Assembly (NCBI GenBank): GCA_019637115.1
Contig: JAHBWH010000011.1
Coordinates: 17,422-81,421 of the forward strand
Source of the DNA: Myxococcales bacterium
GTDB lineage: Bacteria; Myxococcota_A; Polyangia; Polyangiales; Houyiibacteriaceae
Direction of reading: 5' to 3'
Length of the DNA stretch: 64,000 nt
Positions within the stretch are counted from its first letter, which is position 1, and the number at the start of each line of letters is the position of its first letter. A program made the position numbers and the translations under genes. Below, piece after piece: positions 53,042-64,000 of the stretch. The notes beneath the pieces are model-generated. The model searched no databases. It had not been told where the DNA came from and saw only the letters and a program-made list of their open reading frames with translations.

Positions 53042-54364
53042 ATGAACGACATGGTGGCGCGAAGCGTGGTGCGAACGGCGGTCTCGATCCTCTGCGTCAG
53101 CCTCGCGATGCTCGGTGGGCGCGCGCTCGCGCAGGAGGCGCCCCGAGACGACGACATCGAAGCGCCCCTCGCGCCTGGAGACATCCCCGCCCCGCCCACG
53201 CCGGACGACGCGCCCCTCCCTGCCGCGCCGACCGGCGACGACCCAAGCGCGCTGGGACTCCCCGCCCCGTCCACGGCCCCCAGCCTCACCGACGTGACGA
53301 CCCTCCAGCCAACGCACGACGACGACGACGAGGTCTGGGCGCGCTACCACGAAGCCGCGCTCGCGCTCGCGGCCGACGACCGCGACGAAGCCATCGCGCT
53401 CCTCCTCGCGGTGAGCGCGCGGAGCGACCACCCGGCGGCGGCGCTGGCGGAGCGCCTGCTTCGCCGGCTCGGACACCGCGAGCAGCTCCCGACGCGCTCC
53501 GGCGAGCTCCGACGCCCGCTCGCGCGCGCCGAGCTCGCCGCGTGGCAGACCGCGGGCGGCGCGGCGCTCGGGGTGCTCACGTGCGCGCTCGCCGAGTGCG
53601 ACGACGTGCGCATCTGGACGCTCGCGATCCTCGGCGGCGCCGCGATCGGCGCGGGCCTCTCGCTCGGCCTCTCGCGCGACGGCGTCACCCCGGGTCAAGC
53701 GTCGCTCTACGCGTCGGCGCTCCGCTGGGGCTACCTCGACACGTGGCTGCTCTCGAGCGTGCTCGGCCTCACGTGGCGAACCGTCGACGACCCCTTCGAC
53801 GGCCGACGGCTGGAGTACACCAACGGCCACATCGCGGCGCTCCTCATCGGGCAGTTCGTCGGGCTCGGCGGCGCGTTCCTGATCGACCGCCTCGTCGGCC
53901 CCACCGCGGGCGACGTCGGCCTCGTCGACAGCCTGCACAACCTCTCGTCGGCGACCCTCTTCCTCACCTTCGCCGCAGCCAACCTCCTGAACTTCAACAC
54001 GCAATCCGACGCGACCCGCGTGCTGCTGCCAGTGCTCCTCGGGAACGTGGCGGCGCTCGGCCTCGGCGCGTGGCTCACGACGAAGGTGCGCATGAGCCGC
54101 GCGCGCGCGCTCCTGCTCGACGTCGGGATGGGACTCGGCGCGGGGCTCGGCATGGGCATCCCTGCGTTGGCCCGCGGCGACGACGTCCGCCGCGGCGCGC
54201 TCTTCGGCGGCGGCGCGATCGGCGTCGTGGGCGGCTTCATCGGCACGTGGTTGCTCACCCGCAAGCTCGACGACGACGACCGAGACGTCGCGCCGCCGGT
54301 GCAGCTCTCGATCGCCCCCGCGATGGGCGGCGCCTACGCGAACCTCGCGGTGCGACTGCGCTGA
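53042..54364 (+). CDS. Membrane protein of unknown function
   Basis: 440 residues from ATG 53042, which follows the strong ribosome site GAGGTGA by 5 nt. A signal peptide (VSILCVSLAMLGGRALAQ) is followed by a Pro/Asp-rich linker. A TPR-like or helical segment (WARYHEAALALAADDRDEAI) leads to about eight hydrophobic spans, many Gly-rich (ILGGAAIGAGLSLGL, GALFGGGAIGVVGGFIG). I do not recognise a family; the Gly-rich helices resemble those of integral proteins in other myxobacterial genomes. Confidence 0.72.
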   Translation: MNDMVARSVVRTAVSILCVSLAMLGGRALAQEAPRDDDIEAPLAPGDIPAPPTPDDAPLPAAPTGDDPSALGLPAPSTAPSLTDVTTLQPTHDDDDEVWARYHEAALALAADDRDEAIALLLAVSARSDHPAAALAERLLRRLGHREQLPTRSGELRRPLARAELAAWQTAGGAALGVLTCALAECDDVRIWTLAILGGAAIGAGLSLGLSRDGVTPGQASLYASALRWGYLDTWLLSSVLGLTWRTVDDPFDGRRLEYTNGHIAALLIGQFVGLGGAFLIDRLVGPTAGDVGLVDSLHNLSSATLFLTFAAANLLNFNTQSDATRVLLPVLLGNVAALGLGAWLTTKVRMSRARALLLDVGMGLGAGLGMGIPALARGDDVRRGALFGGGAIGVVGGFIGTWLLTRKLDDDDRDVAPPVQLSIAPAMGGAYANLAVRLR

Positions 54365-54582
54365 AGCGGGGGCCGTCGAGAACCGGGCCGCGGAGGTGCC
54401 CGCGAGAAGGCGACCTGTGAAGCGCTCGCGAGAAGCGCCCCCGTGGGGAGGCGCTCGCGAGCACCGACCCGTAGAAGCCGAGTCGTGGCGGCGCTCGCTT
54501 GGAGCGCCCCACGATCGACTCTCCTACGATCGCCCTCTCAGGCAACACGCCGGCGCACTCAGCCGACCCCTCAGCGAACGCT

Positions 54583-54975
54583 TCAGCCCTCGTCGAGCAC
54601 GTGCCGATCGAGCACGAACGCCGTCATCGACCCGGCGAGCACCTCGCGATCGCCGACGCGCGCCGAGACCGAGAGCACGCGCTTCTTACCCTTCGCTTCG
54701 ACGACCGCGGCGTGCGCCACCACCTCGTCACCGACACGCACGGGCGCGACGAAGCGCACCTCGGACGAGCCGAGCACGACGAGGGGGTCGTTCACGGCCA
54801 ACATCGCCGCGTGGTCCGCCAGCCCGAAGACGAAGCCGCCGTGCACGAGCCCGCGGTCATCCGCCGCCATCTCGGCGCTCGCGACGAAGGAGGCCGTCGC
54901 CTCCCCCGCCGAGAGCTGGCCCGGCGCGCCGCAGAGCCGATGCGAGATCCCGAGGTGGGTCCTGACGTCGCTCAT
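54583..54975 (-). CDS. Hotdog-fold thioesterase (PaaI-like)
   Basis: 130 residues. DDRGLVHGGFVFGLADHAAM is the family signature HGG plus the following helix, with a possible catalytic Asp/Glu nearby (DHAAM). EVRFVAPVRVGDEVVAHAAV forms the second half of the fold. It likely hydrolyses an acyl-CoA thioester; the substrate is unknown. ATG 54975 lies 7 bp from the stop of the upstream lipoprotein gene on the same strand, suggesting an operon. Confidence 0.85.
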   Translation of the reverse strand: MSDVRTHLGISHRLCGAPGQLSAGEATASFVASAEMAADDRGLVHGGFVFGLADHAAMLAVNDPLVVLGSSEVRFVAPVRVGDEVVAHAAVVEAKGKKRVLSVSARVGDREVLAGSMTAFVLDRHVLDEG

Positions 54976-54982
54976 CGCGCGT

Positions 54983-55381
54983 TCACTGCGCCGGCTGCGC
55001 GGAGATCGTCAGCTGATAATCGCCGGTCTCGCCAGGGCTCATCGAGTTGGCCCAGACCACGTAGGTCGTCGTACGCGGGGCGGTGTGCGTGATCGTCGCG
55101 ACCGCCTGCTGGGCCGCGGACTCGACGAGCCCCTCATCCCCTTGGTTCTCCATGCGGAGCTGCAGGTAGGGCTGGAGGTTGCCCGACTGCATCGCCAGGC
55201 TGATCGTCCAGCCCTCCTTCGCCTTGAACTTGTACTCGTCGTAGAACGACCCATCCGCGGGGTGCGTCGTGTCGCCCGCCTCGAGGCGACCGCTGTGCGA
55301 CTCGCTCACGGGATCCGGACCGCAAGCGGTCAGACCGAGCGCGAGCGCCAGCCCGAGCGTCGAAAGTAAAGCCTTCATCAT
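54983..55381 (-). CDS. Small lipoprotein with pre-peptidase C-terminal-like fold
   Basis: 132 residues. The signal ends in the lipobox LGLTAC. The mature part (GRLEAGDTTHPADGSFYDEY, FKAKEGWTISLAMQSGNLQP, YLQLRMENQ, TTTYVVWANSMSPGETGDYQL) has the beta-sandwich pattern of bacterial pre-peptidase C-terminal (PPC) domains, which often sit on secreted proteases. No partner protease is next to it. It lies upstream of the thioesterase. Confidence 0.7.
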   Translation of the reverse strand: MMKALLSTLGLALALGLTACGPDPVSESHSGRLEAGDTTHPADGSFYDEYKFKAKEGWTISLAMQSGNLQPYLQLRMENQGDEGLVESAAQQAVATITHTAPRTTTYVVWANSMSPGETGDYQLTISAQPAQ

Positions 55382-55583
55382 CCTCTCCTCCGTCAGGGTT
55401 CCACGGACCGTACCGCGGGACGGCGGCGAAAGTCGAACCCGGGTTCATGGGGCGGGCGCGTGTGCTTCGACGGACGCGTCGGGCGCGGACATCTCTGCGC
55501 GCCACGATCCCCGGCATCTCCCGCGTCGAAGTCTGGGTCCTTGCGAGCCGGCGGCAACGGGCGCGAGGTTCGAGAGGGGCGAC

Positions 55584-55841
55584 TCAGCGCCAGCCGACCT
55601 TGGGCCGCTCGATGGTCGCGCCCACCGCGCGCACGAGATCGCCGGTCAAGCGCGAGGTGATGTCGAGCTGTCGCTGGCGACGGGCCATCACGACGACGAA
55701 CACACTCCATGGCACCTCGCCACCGTGAGCGGCCGCGCAGTCGGCGAAAAATTCGCGCAACAGCTCGTCGTCCGCGAGCTCTTCTACGGTAAAGTCGTCG
55801 GCACGACGGGCCCAAACGCGGGTGAGGGGGACGACGGTCAT
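55584..55841 (-). CDS. Small hypothetical protein
   Basis: 85 residues (MTVVPLTRVWARRADDFTVE to the C-terminus). AGGAG lies 11 nt before ATG 55841. Composition is that of a normal soluble protein with a helical middle (DDELLREFFADCAAAHGG) and a strand-rich end, but I recognise no family. It could be real or a chance frame. Confidence 0.4.
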   Translation of the reverse strand: MTVVPLTRVWARRADDFTVEELADDELLREFFADCAAAHGGEVPWSVFVVVMARRQRQLDITSRLTGDLVRAVGATIERPKVGWR

Positions 55842-56536
55842 GTGCGTGAACGCTCCTGCAGGGCGCCATCTAACGTATCAAGAACTTCGTCCCAGCGCCG
55901 TCGGCGCGGGGTAGCCAGCGTGTCTGCGGGGCCGAATGCCGCGAGGCGCGGGCGCGGGCGCGGAAGTTGGCGCGGGTCGACAGAAGGATTCGAGGGGTAC
56001 CGAGCCGACGGGCGGGAGCGACAGCGCGCCCACCGCGAGCGACGCCGTGCCGCCAGTTGTCACGCACCACCCTCGCCGCGTAAGGCTCCGATATCACTGC
56101 CCGCAGCGGACCAGATCGTGGACCGCGCACTCGCCCTGTCACGCTTTGCGAGGCTCGTCCGGCGCTGGTCGTCTGGGGCTCGTGGGGCCTCTGCGACCAG
56201 ACGCAGCTGCGCCGGGACGGCGTCGAGTACCCGACGCATGAACCTGTGACGAATGTGTGTTCGGCCGTGCGGGGGTCTCGAGGGCGCCCACCACCGCGCG
56301 CTCGACGCGAACAACATCGCCCGCCTCCTGCCCTGCATCGTCGGCGGGCAGTGCCTGCCCTCGTCAAGCGCTCGCCTCCTTCGGCCTGGCGACAAGCAGC
56401 GATCGCTTCTCGTGGAGGCACGAACGGCATCGCCGCGCAGAGGCGCCACGAGTCTACTCTACGGGTTCTCCGGTGGTTGTGAACGATGGTGTTCCTTGGT
56501 ATCTACTCGTCGTCCTTCTTGCGCGAGGTACCTGGC
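55842..56536. other. Region upstream of the CRISPR operon, no gene recognised
   Basis: 695 bp. Some short frames exist but lack conserved sequence or ribosome sites. The last 50 bp are lower in GC and hold the left arm (TTGGTATCT, 56496-56504) of a 9-bp inverted repeat whose right arm (AGATACCAA, 56547-56555) lies just inside the HTH gene. Confidence 0.5.
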
Positions 56537-56741
56537 GTGGCCGACGAGATACCAACCATTGGCGAGCCCGCAGTGAGCCCGCAGCGCTCATGAAGATCGG
56601 GAAAAAGACGGCGTACACGATGGCGCAGAGCGGCGATCTGCCCTGCTTCAAGGTCCGCGACCAGTGTCGGTTCCGGCGGGCGGACATCGACGCGTGGATC
56701 GCTGAGAAGGTCCCGCGGAAGGACCAAGGCCCGGAGGACGA

Positions 56742-56745
<4 letters not shown>
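56537..56745 (+). pseudogene. HTH (MerR/excisionase-type) protein broken by an 11-bp tandem duplication
   Basis: Translation from GTG 56537 (GAGG 9 nt upstream) begins VADEIPTIGEPA, the expected start of small excisionase-type HTH regulators, then runs out of frame. The 11-bp segment GAGCCCGCAGT (56564-56574) is directly repeated as GAGCCCGCAGC (56575-56585). Removing one copy restores the frame to ALMKIGKKTAYTMAQSGDLP, CFKVRDQCRFRRADIDAWIAEK, a complete domain. The stop overlaps the cas3 start (ATGA). The 51-residue product from the internal ATG 56590 may still be made. The gene may be broken, phase-variable or a sequencing error. Confidence 0.7.
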
Positions 56746-61960
<5,215 letters not shown>

Positions 61961-61961
<1 letters not shown>

Positions 61962-63481
61962 TGCCTCTCGCGATCCGCGTTCAGTTCCTCGCCGGGTACT
62001 CGGGGCGTGAGTGGCCGCCGAGCCCTGCGCGCCTCTTCAAGGCGCTCGTGTCTTCGGCACGCGCGGGCTGGTCGCACAGCAACCGCGAGGCGATCGACGA
62101 CTCGCTGCGCGTGCTCGAGCGGCAGGGCTGGACCGAGAACACGACGCTGCCCGAGATCTTTGCGCCTCGCGCCACGCTGCGCCCACCTCGCCAACGACGT
62201 TTCGTACCTAACAACTCCAAGAACTGGCCCTCCGAGCGCAAGCTCAACCCAGAGAAGGGCATCGACCTCGAGCCCGAGCCGATGGTCGGCTGGGATATCG
62301 AAGCTCCGCACACCGTCTGGTACTGGTGGCCCAGCGTCGAGGCATCGCACGTCTCCGTCATCCGCGACGTGTCGCGGCGGGTCGTCAGCGTCGGCAAGGG
62401 CGAAGACCTCGCTGTGCTCGATGCCACCGATGCGGAGCCACCTGCCGACGCAGTGCGCTGGCAGCGTGCTTCGAGCGGCCCGTCCCTGGAAGTCCCCGAG
62501 GCTGGTTGCCTCGATGTCTGCGACGCCGTGTTCGCGCGTGATATCAACGAGCTGCCGCTGCCAGCGGCGGGCGTGCGAGCCGTGACGTACGCATCGGATA
62601 CTCGAGCTGATGGTCGTGAGGTTACGACCTTCGTGCTAGGCCTCTGGCGCCAGGAGGGCAAGCGCTGCTCGTGGGACGCGCGCTTGCTCCGGCAGGTCGT
62701 CGGGCCAGTGCGGCACCTCCTCGACGAAGTCCGCACCGAGGTTGTGGACGTGCTCGCGAGAGGTCCGAGCGATCGCCCCGCACTGGAGGCGCTCGTTCGC
62801 CGCGTGCTCTTGGGGCACGACGAGAGCGACAAGCCGACCAGCGAGCCACACCTCGCGGTCCTGCCGCTGCCGAGCGTGCTTGGCCCGTACCCGGATGGCC
62901 GCGTGCGCCGCATCGCCCTCGCAGACTTCGGTGCGGATGACGACCCGACTCGGCGCGCGATCATCGAGACGGCGCAGGTGCTTCTCCACGGCCGCGAACT
63001 GGTCGACAACGGACGAGGCACCGGCATCGTTCTCGACACGGAGCCCGACGGTCAGTGGCTGCGCGCCATCACCAAACGCTCGCGCACCTGGGCCACGGTG
63101 ACCCCGCTCGTGCAGCAGGCGAAGGAGCTTACGGGCAACGAGTGGAGGCGCCTTGTCGAGGCGCGTCGGAACGCCGAGCAGGAGCCTGCGAAGGCCGCCG
63201 CTCGCGAGCTTCACCTCCAGAAGCGGCGACGCGAGCTTGTTGAACGAAGCGTCCGCCAGGCCACCCAGAGCCAAGAAGTACGCGTCGAGTCACTCGAACT
63301 CGCGTCGGGCGGCACCCTCGCGGGAGTTCACGTCGCCACTCAGTATCGTGCCAGGGGCTACCTCGGGGAGACGCCGAGGCTGCATGTGCGCGTCACCTTC
63401 GACCGTCCGGTCGCAGGCCCGATCGCCATTGGCAGGGGCCGACATGTGGGCTTCGGGGTCCTTTGGCCGACTGACGGATGA
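61961..63481 (+). CDS. csb2: Type I-G CRISPR Cas5-Cas6 fusion (Csb2)
   Basis: 506 residues. It starts MPLAIRVQFLAGYSGREWPPSPARLFKALV, the Cas5-like RAMP start (split: MPLAIRVQFLAG, then WPPSPARLFKAL). The C-terminus has the Cas6-type glycine-rich loop GRGRHVGFGVLW (about 490-501). The protein combines the Cas5 cap of Cascade with pre-crRNA processing. ATG 61961 shares one base with the csb1 stop (TGATG). It is the last cas gene before the array; no cas4-cas1 or cas2 follows within the window. Confidence 0.93.
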
Positions 63482-63533
63482 CCCATCTACCACCGCGACC
63501 GAGGCCCTCGGCTGCGACGGCCTACGTGCGTGA

Positions 63534-64000
63534 CCTGAAACGGGGCCGTCGCCTCGCGGCGACGGAGAGTCCGTAGCATCGTGGCGTGCGAGTGACCCTG
63601 CGACGCGCTTCAACGGGGCCGTCGCCTCGCGGCGACGGTGAGGGCCAGGACCGTGACGATCACGCAGCGCCAGAGCATCGCCGCTTCAACGGGGCCGTCG
63701 CCTCGCGGCGACGGAGAGCAGGCTGGGTAAGTGGCTGACGAGCCACCAAGACGCGCTCGCTTCAACGGGGCCGTCGCCTCGCGGCGACGGAGAGATCGGC
63801 GCCCGGCCCCGGCGCCATCTCGTCCTTGTTCAGGCTTCAACGGGGCCGTCTCCTCGCGGCGACGGAGAGCGCTATCGTCGCTGGCGTGGCGGCGGCGGCG
63901 ATGAGCGCGCTTCAACGGGGCCGTCGCCTCGCGGCGACGGAGAGCGGCTCGCACGTACCGGTCGATCCTCGCGCACTTCGACGACGCGCTTCAACGGGGC
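63534..64000 (-). CRISPR. Type I-G CRISPR array, at least 7 repeats, runs off the window
   Basis: 36-nt repeats at 63534, 63607, 63683, 63759, 63834, 63909 and 63988 (last truncated). On the plus strand each reads GCTTCAACGGGG, then CCGTCGCC-TCGC-GGCGACGG, then AGAG. Spacers are 37, 40, 40, 39, 39 and 43 nt. The first repeat (next to csb2) has three changes at its 5' end; repeat 2 ends GTGAG and repeat 5 has GTCTCC. On the minus strand the hairpin has a GCGA (GNRA-type) loop and the repeat ends in GTTGAAGC, the usual crRNA handle side. This points to transcription from right to left, with the leader beyond base 64000. The strand call is inference. Confidence 0.93.

Noticed and set aside
55870..56430. 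Possible 186-residue minus-strand gene before the CRISPR operon
   Set aside because: Arg/Ala-rich with no motif, no ribosome site; overlaps other equally weak frames.
63610..63954. Minus-strand frame across the CRISPR array
   Set aside because: It is made of translated CRISPR repeats (LRRREATAPLK units).

Overview
The window is about 64 kb of very GC-rich DNA. It most resembles a myxobacterium (Myxococcota, probably Polyangiales or a Sandaracinus-like lineage). This is an inference from content: three large Hanks-type Ser/Thr kinases with the myxobacterial-style catalytic loop HRDVSPxN, PEGA domains, a PP2C phosphatase, many lipoproteins with Asp/Gly-rich linkers, and long stop-free shadow frames caused by high GC at third codon positions. 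No rRNA is present. There is one tRNA, tRNA-Ala(GGC).

Layout. 1-5.5 kb: the 3' end of an acyl-CoA ligase, an NCS2 nucleobase permease, a DUF971 protein and a kinase with a satellite-encoded linker. 5.6-8.4 kb: two lipoproteins. 8.5-13.1 kb: class II photolyase, SCP2-like protein, ATP-dependent PEP carboxykinase with a clear terminator, and a single-domain response regulator. 13.3-17.3 kb: tRNA-Ala with promoter and terminator, a PDZ/multispan membrane protein, a class II amidotransferase-transglutaminase fusion without the usual N-terminal Cys, and a small winged-helix protein. 17.5-24.7 kb: a co-directional NAD salvage cluster (pncB, prs, nadE, nrtR, pncA) followed by a diiron oxygenase-like gene. 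24.9-31.7 kb: DUF1415-like, Nudix, a beta-lactamase/NamZ fusion, a GST and a lipoprotein. 31.7-40 kb: two kinases, one carrying about 1000 residues of TPR-like repeats. 40-55.8 kb: beta-barrel protein, CBS protein, coiled-coil/HhH protein, MatB-like ligase, alpha/beta hydrolase, PP2C, YdcF-like protein, gltX, membrane protein, thioesterase, lipoprotein and a small ORF. 56.5-64 kb: a type I-G (formerly I-U) CRISPR-Cas operon (cas3, csb3/cas8, csb1/cas7, csb2/cas5-cas6) followed by a CRISPR array that runs off the window.

How genes work together. The NAD cluster converts nicotinamide to nicotinate (PncA), supplies PRPP (Prs), makes nicotinate mononucleotide (PncB) and amidates NaAD to NAD (NadE). 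A Nudix-winged-helix NrtR regulator sits inside the cluster, and a palindrome lies just upstream of pncB. The CRISPR operon holds a complete interference set, but no adaptation genes are visible before the array. Repeat orientation and a degenerate cas-side repeat suggest that the array is transcribed toward the cas genes, with its leader outside the window. A small HTH gene overlaps the start of cas3 and is broken by an 11-bp tandem duplication.

The most unusual non-genic content is a set of intergenic satellites with 6- and 12-bp periods. They include a composite (GTCCAC)n-(GCGTGC)n array found in three places and both orientations. There are also long perfect hairpins and several short direct repeats.
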